Source: Takakia lepidozioides (taxonomy: Eukaryota; Streptophyta; Takakiopsida; Takakiales; Takakiaceae). From it: 60,000 nt of DNA. Shown here piece after piece: positions 1 to 11,179 of the stretch (position 1 is the first letter of the stretch; the number at the start of each line of letters is the position of its first letter). The notes beneath the pieces were generated by a model. It saw nothing but the letters and a program-made list of their open reading frames with translations. It was not told the DNA's origin and searched no databases. A program made the position numbers and the translations under genes. The stretch covers positions 61,026,042 through 61,086,041 of the forward strand of contig CM060734.1 of assembly GCA_030704615.1 (NCBI GenBank), in the 5' to 3' direction.

Positions 1-2
1 AG

Positions 3-2030
3 GTCACATTCAGTTGCATCCTCAATGCTTGTGGCAGCCTGGGAGCCCTGGAAATGGGCCAAGAGGTCCATGGTGACATCATTAAAGCTGGAATTGCACC
101 AGATATTGTTCTAGAGACTGCCCTTGTGGACATGTATGCCAAGTGTGGGGACATGAAGGATGCACTTCAAATTTTTCACAAAATGGCTGAACGAGATGTA
201 GTCTCATGGAGTACCATGATCTCAGGGTATGCTGAGCATGGTGGCGGTATAGAGGCTTTGGAGATGTATGAACAAATGAAAGGAGCACGTGTGACGCTGG
301 ACCAAGTCACTTTCATTTGCGTTCTCAATGCATGCACAAGCCTCTCAGCCCTGGAAAAGGGCAAAGAGGTCCATGCGGACATTATTAGAGCTGGAATTGC
401 ACCGGATATCATTCTCGAGACTGCCCTTGTGGACATGTATGCGAGGTGTGGGAAGATGGAGGATGCACGTCAAGTGTTTGACAATATGGCACAACGAGAT
501 GTGGTCTCATGGAATGCGATGATCACAGGATATGCTCAGCATAGGCGTGGTAGGGAGGCTTTCGAAATGTATGAGCTCATGCAAGGGGAGGGCGTGTCTC
601 CCTGCAATGTCACATTCATTTGTGTTCTTAATGCTTGTGCCAGCCTTGCAGCCCTCCAAAAAGGCAAAGAGGTACATGCTGACATCATGAAGGCTGGAAT
701 TACACATGATGTCATTCTGGAGACTGCTCTTGTGGACATGTATGCCAAGTGTGGGAGCATAAAGAGTGCACGTCAAGTGTTTGACAATATGGCTTCACAA
801 GACGTGGTCTCATGGAATGCCATGATCACAGGATATGCCCAACATGGGTGTGGTCGGGCTGCGTTTGAGATGTACGAGGAAATGATACGGGATGGGATGA
901 TGCCCAGCAAGGTCACATTCATTTGTGTTCTCAATGCTTGCTCCAACCTGGCAGCCCTGGAAAAGGGCAAAAAGGTCCATGATGACTTCATCAGAGCTGG
1001 CTTTCCAGCAGACGTCACCCTGCATAATACCCTTGTTAACATGTATGCTAAATGTGGGAGTTTGAAGGATGCACATCAATTGTTCAGCAAAATGGATGAT
1101 CGAGATCTGGTCTCATGGAGCTCAATGATTGCAGGATATTCACAGCATGGGTTTGCTCGGGAGGCCCTGGATCTTTTTGAACAAATGCAACAGGAAGGTT
1201 TGAAGCCAAATGGTATTACCTTTATTTGTGTTCTCTCTGCATGTAGCCATGTGGGCCTAGTGGATGAAGGCCGACACTACTTCGATTCTATGAGCCACAA
1301 TCACGGCCTTATGCCTGCAGTGGAGCATTTTGGGTGCATGGTTGACCTTCTTGGACGTGCAGGGCACTTGGATGAGGCAGAGTTCCTCATCAACAAGATG
1401 CCAATCGACCCAGATGCTGCAGTGTGGGGGGCCTTGATTGGTGCCTGCAGAATTCATGGCAATGTGGAGATAGCAGAACGTGCAGCACAATTCCTTCTCA
1501 AGTGGGATCCACAGCATGCTGCAACTTATGTGCTGCTATCAAACATCTATGCAGCTGCTGGCAGGTGGGATGATACGAGAAAGGTGAGAACAAAGATGCA
1601 GGAGAGAGGTGTCAGAAAGGAGCCAGGGTGCAGCTGCATTGAGGTGAACGGCCAGGTGCATTCATTTGTTGTAGAAGACAAGTTGCATCCACAAATTGAG
1701 GAAATCCATGCTGAATTGAAGAGATTGTCTGGGCGGATGACAGAGGCCGGATATATTCCTGACACTCGCTTTGTATTGCATGATGTGGAGGAGGAGCAAA
1801 AGGAGTTTTCTCTTTGCCTCCACAGTGAGAGGCTGGCCATTGCTTTTGGGCTGATAAGCATGCCCCCTGGGACACCTATCCGCATCATCAAGAACCTCCG
1901 TGTTTGTGGTGACTGCCACACCGCCACCAAGTTCATCTCGAAGATTGTTGGGCGAGCAGTTGTTGTACGAGATGCCAATCGCTTTCACCACTTCCAAGAC
2001 GGGGTTTGTTCTTGTGGGGATTACTGGTGA
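3..2030 (+). CDS. PPR protein, PLS class with E/E+ and DYW deaminase domain (5'-partial)
   Basis: The reading frame is open from base 3 to the stop at 2028-2030, so the true start lies upstream of the window; the first in-frame ATG at 54 falls inside a repeat. It encodes PLS-type pentatricopeptide repeats with motifs such as DVVSWNAMITGYAQHG and LVDMYAKCG, recurring about every 101 residues. These are followed by an E domain (GRAGHLDEAE, GACRIHGN), a PG box (EPGCSCIEV) and a full DYW domain with HSE, CGDCH and the C-terminal tripeptide DYW. Proteins of this class bind organellar transcripts and carry the cytidine deaminase used for C-to-U RNA editing; the HSE glutamate and the CxxCH residues are all present. 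The RNA target cannot be read from the sequence. The DNA of the repeats is also very similar with a 303-nt period, suggesting recent internal expansion. The duplicated APC1 sequence starts 34 bp after the stop and probably supplies the 3' UTR. Confidence 0.95.
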   Translation, partial: VTFSCILNACGSLGALEMGQEVHGDIIKAGIAPDIVLETALVDMYAKCGDMKDALQIFHKMAERDVVSWSTMISGYAEHGGGIEALEMYEQMKGARVTLDQVTFICVLNACTSLSALEKGKEVHADIIRAGIAPDIILETALVDMYARCGKMEDARQVFDNMAQRDVVSWNAMITGYAQHRRGREAFEMYELMQGEGVSPCNVTFICVLNACASLAALQKGKEVHADIMKAGITHDVILETALVDMYAKCGSIKSARQVFDNMASQDVVSWNAMITGYAQHGCGRAAFEMYEEMIRDGMMPSKVTFICVLNACSNLAALEKGKKVHDDFIRAGFPADVTLHNTLVNMYAKCGSLKDAHQLFSKMDDRDLVSWSSMIAGYSQHGFAREALDLFEQMQQEGLKPNGITFICVLSACSHVGLVDEGRHYFDSMSHNHGLMPAVEHFGCMVDLLGRAGHLDEAEFLINKMPIDPDAAVWGALIGACRIHGNVEIAERAAQFLLKWDPQHAATYVLLSNIYAAAGRWDDTRKVRTKMQERGVRKEPGCSCIEVNGQVHSFVVEDKLHPQIEEIHAELKRLSGRMTEAGYIPDTRFVLHDVEEEQKEFSLCLHSERLAIAFGLISMPPGTPIRIIKNLRVCGDCHTATKFISKIVGRAVVVRDANRFHHFQDGVCSCGDYW

Positions 2031-2063
2031 AACAAGCAACATGCATGAAAGAAAATCTGGCAG

Positions 2064-4846
2064 TTATGTACCTCAAGGCATGTTACACTCCTTTTGTACT
2101 ATCAGTTGCTGCGTGGTTCTGTTATTTCTCAATCAGAGACAGCATGTGCCTTGTTGTTTGACTATCTCATGTGATTTGTCAGCACAGGAGAGTGTCTCTC
2201 CTGAGATTTTTTTCCTTCCGGACATAGTAGATCTGACTCATTTGTCGAGTAAAGGATGTTCATAATGGAGTGTTCTGGGCTGGAGAATAGGCTTTCGCTT
2301 GGAACACTGTTCATGTGTTCAGTACCCACAAGGGGAAGAGGCCGGCATCATCTCTCAGTTTCATGTGCTGCTTAGTGCCCAAAACTGCAATAACTGGACA
2401 TCTTTCCGGTTTCCAGGCAGGCTGGAGTTGTTGTCATAGACCACCTGTTATACCACTGAGTTTTAGATTCATTCTTGTCTTGAGAAGAATATCGTTGTAA
2501 GTGCATTACACATGGTATGGAGGTTGGGTAGCTGACAGTATTAGTGCCAGGAGTTCTGTTGCACTCCTAAACAACTCTCCCTCTGTAGGAACCATGGTTA
2601 TGGGATGCAGGCCTTTTGTATATGCTGCAGCTCCTTGTTGTCTCTGAAATGTTCCTTCCACTCAGCCTGTGACTCTACTGAGTGCTATGTGCTTGCAAAC
2701 AGACCAACTGTGAGGTGGTGGCAGCAAGGCTTGCCATTCCAGACACACTTTGTTCTTGAATATGTGAGCCCTCAGTTCATCCTTCTACGACTTGTGGCTC
2801 GAAGTCTTATATTGTGGGACAGGTAATTTTCAGCCGTTATAGGAAACAAATCAGGCTAAGTATGTGGGTTACTGAGTGGCCACAGTACTCAAGGCTGCCA
2901 ATAAGACTAAGGTTGTGTAGGTGAGATTGAATTGGAGTGCGTTGTCTGTCGTAGTGTTCAGGCAACAGAGGAGTGGGATACAAAATCAAGTATCAGATAT
3001 TGTGAGGGAGGCAATTGCATATTCCTCTCAAGGAACAGGGGCTCCTGAGATGCCATTGAATGCGGATGCAGACATGGAGGCTCTTGCTCAAGCACACGTC
3101 AACATCCTTGCTGGTGCTTGCCTGTCAATTGGTATTTTACATGGATGCACCCAAATTAGGTTTCTTCACTTCTGCACCTATCCTTCTATTAGATGCTTCA
3201 AACAGGGAGAGTCATATCCATTTTGTGTTTTGTAATCAAAGTAATGTGTCATTGTCAACTGTTAGTCTGTGAAGCTCACATTATGTTCTAACAAATCTGG
3301 TGGCTGAAATAGTACCCAGTGGTTTCCTGCATGTAAGGATATAGGACCTTGACAAGTCAGTGTTAGGGCTGCCGTCTTACATGTCAACCAACCCTCCTCT
3401 CAATTGTCATGGTACTTATATGGAGGACTTCGATTGCTGGGACAGCGAGTGCTGAAGCGCAACAGTTATTACACCATTATGCGCTCTATTGTTTGAGTGA
3501 GGTATGGAAGTATCTATTGTTCACAACTACCCGTTTCTAGAAGCCAATGTAAGGTCCAATTTGAGAGGGTTGCAGCAGCCTGATGCAGTAAACAATATCT
3601 GTGGGTTGTTTGTGTTGGTAAGCTCACCTTGATGTGCAAGGGGTATAGCATCTGGAGAATGTCGTTTGGAGGTTCCTCCTGACTTTCTTAATTTAAATGG
3701 ATATTCTCGGTTCACATTACACTAAAAATGCAATGCTGCCCCTTAAGGTCAACGAAAGTGTGATGTCTTCCTAGCATCAATTTTGATTGCATGACCTTCA
3801 CCCCAAAAAAGGGCCCTGTAGGATAAAACAAACTCAAGCAGGGTTAATCTTCATGCCAGTTGTAAATCCCTTCTGAATGGTATGTGAATGTGCTTGGACG
3901 CTGGGTATGTATGGCACATGACAGAAGCGTGGAGCAGCCCCTCTAGGTGGGACCAGCAGCCCTGGTGGACGTCAGGCGTATGTGGACAGGGGCACCCTTC
4001 AGACATATCTAAATGTTGCTGTGCTGTCATTGAGTGTGGGCAGTAACTAGTTCTTTTCGACTTGGGTCACACCGGGAATTGAATTTGTCAAGAGAAGCAC
4101 GGGGTCTTTTATAACGAAATTCAGAGCTCCGAAGGGTGGTGATCAGTTTCTGAAAAGACCATAATTCTGTGTCGTCTTGGCTGTCTTCCCGAGCATATAT
4201 ACCGTAGACAAATTTAAGCAAAGTCCTAACGATTCGCTAATCAAGCTCCATGCTCGTTCCTCAACAGGTTATGGCGGGCACTGGACATCTGGAGACATTC
4301 CGGCTTTTGCGATATCTTCGGAGTAAAATGATTCCAATGGAGCCATAACATTTGGCAACCACATGGCTGTAAGCACTGGTGGTTCCTTCAAATCCTTCCG
4401 AATATTATCTGTTTTTGAGTGCATCACATCCTATCTGCAGTGACGGTCTGTGATGTCCTTTTACCTGGATACATCCTTGATGAGCAAGGAATCAAGGATC
4501 AATTTACCGCTGCTATGTCACTTGATCTTGTAGACCTGCCAGAGTGGGTTTTGGACGTATGCCTGAGCTTGAGGGATTTGTAGTGCTCTTTCCAACAGAC
4601 AATTGTAGGGCGTAGAAGGCAAAGGTTTGTTTATGGCGGCGAAGAAAGTCTTTTTTGCTCTGATCTCCTGCGTAACATGAAAGCAGGGTGTGATCTTGTT
4701 GTCTATGAGGAAGCTCTCTTAAGTGTTGTACAATGGATGTCCCACTGCTCCCAATGATCATGGGTGTCATCTTCAGGGAGAGGATTTGTCTCTTGGGTTG
4801 TAGGTTTGAAGTCCTTGCAGTTGAAATGCTCCAGGGAACCTTGACT
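2064..4846 (+). pseudogene. Partial genomic duplicate of APC1 (end of exon 25 to intron 31), decayed
   Basis: This segment matches about 26118-29029 of the APC1 gene in the same orientation, introns included, so it is a DNA-level duplication and not a retrocopy. It begins within the last codons of APC1 exon 25 and ends in intron 31. Several lesions show it cannot encode APC1. The exon 26 copy (about 2703-2822) lacks two bases. The exon 27 copy has one extra G. The exon 28 copy lacks two bases and its acceptor CAG is changed to GAG. The exon 29 copy is open but its donor GT is now GG. The exon 30 copy is frameshifted. Most of the exon 31 copy is deleted, including the stretch that reads FLFLGGG in the parent gene. 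No upstream APC1 exons are present. The GC splice donor of exon 25 is retained. Confidence 0.93.
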
Positions 4847-6606
4847 GAAAAGCGACATATTGCGTCAAATGTTACAGATCCTGGGAGAGCCAATAAAAGG
4901 TGTGTGCAAGGAGCAGCTCTAGGTGGCTGGGAACCTCCCAAGTCCCTTACCAATACACTCAGACAACCAGTTACTCCCCAGTACCATTTTCAGATCCTCC
5001 TCCCACACCATGCTCATGAAATACGTGCGGAACAGTGCTCCCCAAAAATCTCCCTGACGGATTCTGTGCGTAAAATCTAAATGATGTAACCACTTTGCTA
5101 CACAGTTTCAATGCCAGTGATGTAGCTTTGTTGCAATCTGCAATTGCAAGACTGCCATATTCACAAGTTTCTGTACCTCTATCAAAGTGTAGGGGAGTTG
5201 GCTGAGTGTGCAGGCAACCAACCACAAAGGAACTGGGCCTAAAGAACCTTGCAGTGTAATGCTTCTTAAATGCCTAAGTGCAGTTATGCTGTCCTTGGAA
5301 GAACACACTGAAATGGGGGAAACACATGTACGTGGAATGGTGACATAGCATGAAAGTTTGTCTCCTCCAATTGTCCATTCACAGTCCAGGAAACCAAGCA
5401 AGATAATACAGAGGAAAACTGAACTTGCTCCAATTTAGTCTTAACCTTCCGTTCATCCAGTTGGATAGGTATCTAGTGTTCCGTGACAGGGTCACAGTTG
5501 TAAGGAAAGAAATGAAATGAAATGGTGCTTTATAAGCGGAAAGCTCATAGAGCTTATGGGACAAAATGGAAGAAAACATGAGAGAGGAAACAAAACCAGA
5601 GCCAAAGATGCAGAAAGGGACTTCCGTAAATCCATATCAGACTGATGGGGAGTACCTGACATTTGGTAAAATAGAGTCCCAGTGAATGTTCCTAAGATGG
5701 AAAGCTGCACATCCGCTTGTTGGATCAGATTCATAACAGAAAACCTTGTACCCAAGTGAAAGCAGAGTTAGGAACAAAAACTAACCTGGCAGACCCTCAC
5801 AAAGCCTCGTTACAGCAAGGCAGAACTAGACCCCAGCCATGCTAAGTAAGCAGCCAGGGTTCTTCCAAAGATGCAGATTGCAAAGATAGGTAGTCAGTGC
5901 TACTCATCTTAGAAGGAATGGCACCAATGTTCTAAACCTGTAGCTTAATGACCTCTGAAGAGAAGTAGTTTATAAATTCCATTTTGAAGCTGATAGATCA
6001 CTGCATCTGCAACAGACGGGCATCGATGTAGGTCCTCCTACGAATTAATAAGGTGGCTTGCCGTTTGAGCCCTGCCTTGGTTGAGGCCACCAGTCTTGGA
6101 GATACTCGTGGTCAAAAACCTTTGCAGCTGATTCATTTGCCTGCACCAGATTAATGTCCATAGACTTCATAGCAGAGTACAATGTCTTCTCACGTCAAGA
6201 ATGACACCAAAGAATTGCTTGAAAACAAATACTTCAAAAAATGCTTTGCTAAATTCATTGGAACTTACAGGATTCCAACTCTCAGGAAGGCTTCACTAGA
6301 AACCTGCGAGGCACCTACCATCTGTAGAGTAATTTGATGTACAGAGGAATTTGCAATCGATATGTCCACGAGGATGTCATTTTAGTAGTTGGCAGCAAAG
6401 AAGAGTGGCCTTCTGTTTAGGGTTATCATATCTTCAGATGGACCCGGACCACTAACGGTAATTCAACGTTTGAATTTCCTTCCTTCGCTCAAGCGCTCCC
6501 ACAAAATCTGAGGCAAAATATAGTGGGTTATCTTGACAACCCACCATTCCCCGGGCCACCAGCCAAGGCCGTTGGCTTATCCGCGGGGTCTGCAAAGCAA
6601 AGAGAG
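4847..6606. other. Intergenic region between APC1 duplicate and RPL28
   Basis: No open frame here resembles a known protein and the reading frames are short and interrupted. The only structured element is the short dispersed repeat at 5509-5612. The final part, up to about 6600, must contain the RPL28 promoter, but no convincing TATA element could be assigned. Confidence 0.5.
5509..5612. repeat. Short dispersed repeat, copy 1
   Basis: About 100 bp with nearly the same sequence as 10365-10472, in the same orientation. Both copies begin with GAAATGAAATGAAATGG and share the segment containing AAAGCTCATAGAGCTTATG, which holds a small inverted repeat. The parent element is unknown; the copies look like fragments of a mobile element. 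Confidence 0.75.
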
Positions 6607-6632
6607 TGTGTGAGAGAGAGAGAGAGAGAGAG
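6607..6632 (+). repeat. GA microsatellite in RPL28 5' UTR
   Basis: An uninterrupted GA-rich tract runs up to the RPL28 start codon. A matching TC tract occurs at about 6811-6834, just inside the first intron, so the start codon region of the pre-mRNA is bracketed by GA and TC (pairing) repeats. Confidence 0.8.
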
Positions 6633-7181
6633 ATGGCTATGGCGAATTCAATGTGCGCTCTGTCTCTCTCACGTCCATCTTCGTTGCTTCAGCTCAGCTC
6701 CCGCTCTGGTGAGGTCGCAGGAACAGGTCTTCAGAAGGTCTCTTCTTCTACTGGCCGATTTCCCACGCATGCTGCCGGCCCGCTTTTGGTTCAACCTCTG
6801 GCCAGTAGGTTCTCTCTCTCTCTCTCTCTCTCGCTGGAAATTTCAATGAAGGGGGAAATTCGAATAGATTAGAACCGGGTGATATGGAAGGGGGTCGAGA
6901 GAGGTGTTAGTATGACCGGAGGCTGACCATGAGGGTTCATACTTGCAGGAAGGATTTGTGTTCTGACAGGGAAGAAAGCTAACAATGGGTATAAGGTCTC
7001 CTTCTCCAACCACCGAACAAAGAAGCTGCAGGGTGCCAACCTGCAATACAAGCGCTTATGGTGGGAGGAAGGCAAGCGCTTTGTCAAGCTTCGGGTGTGC
7101 ACACAGGCGTTAAAAACCATAGACAAGAAAGGCCTTGAAGTCATGGCCAAAGAAGCAGGCATCAACCTAGCTGACTACTAA
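6633..7181 (+). CDS. RPL28: Plastid 50S ribosomal protein L28 (bL28c), nuclear encoded
   Basis: Two exons, 6633-6804 and 6949-7181, give 134 residues. The splice uses donor GTAGGT and acceptor TTGCAG, which restores the conserved RRIC..TGKKAN start of bacterial-type L28. Residues 1 to about 56 are Ser/Ala/Leu-rich with few acidic residues, as expected of a chloroplast transit peptide. The mature part has the family hallmarks [32 protein letters not shown] and [17 protein letters not shown]. The protein is a component of the plastid large ribosomal subunit, binding 23S rRNA near the E site. A shift of the donor by four bases (GTTCTC at 6809) would break the RRIC motif, so GTAGGT was chosen. 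The gene is complete with no lesions. Confidence 0.96.
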
Positions 7182-8772
7182 TTATCTAGTTTGCTCCGGC
7201 GCACATCTTCGAATGTGAGAGTGGATTGCGGGTTTCGAACCTTACAGGCAGAGATAGAAGCTGGCAGGTAGCTTTCATTGAATTTTAGTTTACCACGTGG
7301 AGTAATTCCTTTTTAAGGGTGGCCTCGAGCTGCAGACTCATGTACTGAAGAAATAGAGAAATGTAGCTGGCAATTATGGCCATGGGTTTTTTCAAAGTGC
7401 CATTCTGGGAGCTTGCAAAACCTCGTCTTCACCCGTGTTCTTGTGGACTGGCAGTCTGCTGTTCTTTGCGTGTTTTGCCTTGTGCAATCTGAATGAAGGC
7501 TTCCAATTCCTGCGCGCTTTCCCCGCATTCTATATGAGAGAGCGTCTCCTTAACATAAATACTACCTCAATCATGACAACGTCTTTCCTGAGGAACACAG
7601 ACTTAGTGTGTCGTACGCCTCTCCGAGTTCCTCGAGCAGTCTTGACAAAATGTATGTATTTTATATACGCAACTGCCCTAATCTGATGTGTGGTCTTGGG
7701 GAGGGACGTGGAGATGAGTCAAGAAAGAGGCCCATGCCAGCGGTGGGGCTGGGGTGATTGGGCATGGGGTTTTTTTTATAACTTTGTTCTCCTGCCTTAT
7801 ACAGGTGACAAGCTCAACTAGGATGGATGAGGGAGACCTGTGGGGAAAAGGTGATAACTTTCTCATGGCAATGTGAGGCCAGGAGAAGGCTGCAAATGGG
7901 CAATGGTGGAGATTGCGGATTGCAGATTTATGGCTGTGGTAGTGCATTAATTTCACAACCATCTCTAGCCCCTCCTAGCCTTAGGTCTCACTACTTGATT
8001 CCCACTACCAGGCCATTATGATGCACGCAAGCTGGTGAATTATGTTCTAAAGTCACTTCAGGGTCTCACCAGGGGTGCCCGTAGCTGAAAACAAGTGTTT
8101 GGGATAATTGTGGGATGGAGGTACTTTCTCAGCAACAGGCACCTGCTATGCATGGGCATGTGGTGGCAGAGAGGCCTCAGTATGACAAAGGAGAGTGACT
8201 CCAGATGGAGCTTTCGCAGCCCCTACTGGCAGACTTTAGTCAAGAGGCAGGATAGAGAGGCAGTGGAAGAGGTATAGTATTCTATCAGAGTACCTACAGA
8301 TATAGACAAACAGAACACCTGTTTGTGATCGACACTGAGCAACTAGAGAATGCTAGACAATGAGAATTTGCATGGTCATGGATGCCATTAAGAATACCTG
8401 GATGTGAAGGGCTATCTTTGATAAGTTAGACCTTACATTGCTTGCAACTCATCTTTGTTGCGGATCATTAAGTATTACGAATCCACCTATTCTGGCCTAC
8501 TAGCTTGGCTGAGTATTTACACAAAATGATGAACAGAGGTGCTCACTGTCTATCCACAGAACTCCTGGTTATGTTAGTGGCTAGCGGGACCTTCGACGGC
8601 TGAGGCAGTTTTTGAGCCGTACTTGGTTGTTGAGCCATATTTGGTTCCAGGAAGCCGTATCTGTGACAACAAGTCATTGCATTTGCTTCAAGTAGCTTTA
8701 GAGCTGATGACATCTGATTTGCATGTTGAAGTTTCAATTTTGATATTACTTGTGTTGATTGGACTGGCAGCT
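7182..8772. other. Intergenic region between convergent RPL28 and HIP aquaporin
   Basis: Both flanking genes end here, so the region holds two 3' UTRs and spacer. No open frame is convincing. A poly-T run lies near 7770. Nothing else recognisable was found. Confidence 0.5.
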
Positions 8773-11179
8773 TTACTGAGCCTTGTGAGTGCCCAGTTTG
8801 AATGTAAAGAGACAGCGATTATACCTGTAGATACCTGAAGCCAAAACGGCGCCAAAACAAGGACCAAGCCAGTATATAATATGAGCTCTTCCCCAATGTC
8901 CAGAAACCAACGCCGGTCCAAAGCTGCGGGCAGGGTTCATGGAGGCACCTGTGTAGGGTAGGCCCACCAAATGGTCCACCACCACAGCAAATCCAATCGG
9001 TATGGGAGCAATCACCCCTGCATTTCAGGATTAAGGTCAGCGTCTTCAATCAAATGTGATTTTTGTATCAACAAATCATTGCAGGAGAAGCATTACCAAG
9101 CAGTGGATCTGCTGAGAGAAAGATCCTGCAGCAGGAAGGGGGGAGGTAGGTTGGACTGGGCGAGACCAGAATGGAACCTAATACAATTGCTGAAGGCTAA
9201 CTGTGCATGGGACAAAAACTTCATCCGGTGTGGTGCGTGTGTGGTTAGATGTGTGGCTTTGCAGTGTAGGTCACCTTACCAGGTCCCCGGCGGTCGACTG
9301 CAACCCCAAAAATAACAAAGATGAGCACAAAAGTTAGCATGATTTCCACGAGCAATCCTTGGCTGCCATAGAGACCAATGGCCAGGTCATGCGACCCTAA
9401 CGATCCCCTCATAGAAGCCGGAGTAGAACACTTCAGTAGCCAAGCTCCTATAATTCCTCCCAGGAGCTACATACCACATGACCCAAGAAAATGTGTTAAA
9501 CACCCATGTTTTCAAGCCAGTGGTTAATCTTCCCCTAAATGCCAAAGCTCTTGGGGAAAGTGCTTCATGGTTGCCTCCTGGGAAACTTTGCTTGACGTTC
9601 ACTATTCCCAAAGGTTCAAATGTTTCTGGGTTGACACATTTGTCACACACATTGAACAGGGAAAGGGCTCAGATGCAGGGACAGAATATGCAAGGCAGAT
9701 TATCGTTCAGGAGTCAGATGTATGGGTATACCTGAGCAACACAATAAAGGCCGGCACGGAGGAGAGTCTCTTTTCCAGCAATAACAAAGGCAAGCGTGAC
9801 AGCTGGGTTAAGGTGGCCCCCAGAAATGGCGCCTGTTGCTCCTGTTAGAAATGAGATAGCGAGTCCATGTGCCAGTGATATGGCTACCAACCTTGCACTG
9901 AGCATGTTTTGTGATAACATTCCTGCAGTAGATTCCCCCACCGTTCAATCAGTATAGAGAATGCAAAAGGTCGGCTGCTGCATGGTCAGCATGTTGACCA
10001 CATTTTAAAGGGGCAACAGTGGGCCTATCAACGCATAGTTGGATTCATGATCAACTTTAAAGGTTGCATCCACCTTAAATTGGCATGTTGTTCCTATCGA
10101 TACCTAAGAGCTGGCATTGACATCACACTCGATGTTGAGACTAGCATGGCCATTTGGGCACCTGTTGTATACATGGTTGTGGTTGCAATGCCGACTAGAG
10201 AGGGAGAAAAGGAAACAATGATTGAAGAAAGAAGATTATTGTGTTCGGGGGATGCCGACAGAGGATAGAAATAGAACCAAAGGACTACTGAGAGACAGAG
10301 AAATGAAATAGTACTTTATGATGTACATGGGAAGCTCAGAAAGTTGATGGGAAACCGAAGAGAGAAATGAAATGAAATGAAATGGTGCTTTATAACGTCC
10401 GCGGAAAGCTCATAGAGCTTATGCGACAAAATGGAAGAAAACATGAGAGAGGAAACAAAACCAGAGCCAAAAATAAAAGAGAGAAAAAGTGTAAGGATTA
10501 TTTGCTGCTGGCAGGCTATGGGTCTCTCCATTTCTCTCTGCTATGGAGTAGACATTGTGTGAAGTGTGTACCCAGAAAGTATATGACAGAAAGAGATATA
10601 TGTTGCCCATGGAAAGCTCAGATGGCTCATGGGAAAAACAGAATGTACTCATAAGACGTTGTTTGCCGCAGCCTTGTGGCCATTGACCCCGCGCCCAGTT
10701 TGAGCGGAACACAAAGGGGACAGAAACAACCTTTGTCAGGGGCCGGTAGTATGACTTACCTCGGAACAGACAATTGATAAGAATATCCTCTAGAAATCCC
10801 TTCACACAAGCATCAATCTGCTGTGTGTGATTGCCATTGGAAAAACAGAGAGAAAGCAAGAGAGGGAGAGAGAGCTGCTCATCTGCATCTTGAAAATACA
10901 TTCCTCAACTGGGAGTTGAACCAAAAATATAGGGTGATGGTGTGGACACTAGTCTTTTGCATGTGTCTGTGGTTTGATTCTGTGACAAAACTTAAAACAG
11001 TGTGACAATGCAGCATTATACTAATATGGGAACTAGAAGATGGAGAATGCCGTGCCTGTTGCAACAACAGAACCACAACCCAGATATACAAAGAACATTG
11101 TTCCTAAGAACTCTGCTGCTGCTGCTCGCCACTGCTCCTTCGACCGCAGTGTCTTGTGATCACCAAGTTCCACCTGCAT
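8773..11179 (-). CDS. HIP: Aquaporin (major intrinsic protein), hybrid intrinsic protein type
   Basis: Four exons read on the minus strand: 11179-11034, 9897-9732, 9466-9280 and 9017-8773. Their lengths sum to 744 nt, giving 247 residues, the usual aquaporin size. Both NPA boxes are present: GGHLNPAVT (Asn79) and TGASMNPARSFG (Asn194). Aligned by eye with AQP1 and TIPs, the aromatic/arginine filter is His59, His182, Ala191 and Arg197. H-H-A-R is the filter reported for HIPs, which combine TIP-like and PIP-like features. Exon 1 ends with TA before a GT donor; splicing there avoids an in-frame TAG that appears if exon 1 is read through. The predicted protein is a six-helix membrane channel for water or small solutes; its membrane location is not deducible. 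A GT within the last exon (after IY) could allow an alternative C terminus. Intron 1 (9898-11033) holds a LINE fragment and a short repeat. Confidence 0.9.
10365..10472. repeat. Short dispersed repeat, copy 2 (in aquaporin intron 1)
   Basis: Nearly identical to 5509-5612; see that entry. It lies in the first intron of the aquaporin gene, about 180 bp from an inverted LINE fragment, so the two may belong to one composite insertion. Confidence 0.75.
10655..10832 (-). mobile_element. LINE 3' fragment, copy 3 (inverted, in aquaporin intron 1)
   Basis: The reverse complement matches the C-terminal coding part of the LINE fragment at 19230-19860 (NHTQQIDACVKGFLEDI and the following residues). It is short, interrupted and non-coding. 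Confidence 0.8.

Noticed and set aside
2064-4846. A second functional APC1 gene
   Set aside because: Only six complete exons are represented, five carry frameshifts or deletions, and upstream and downstream exons are missing.
7220-7245. GGGTTTCGAACCTT as an RNA polymerase III B box
   Set aside because: No A box at suitable distance and no tRNA-like fold.
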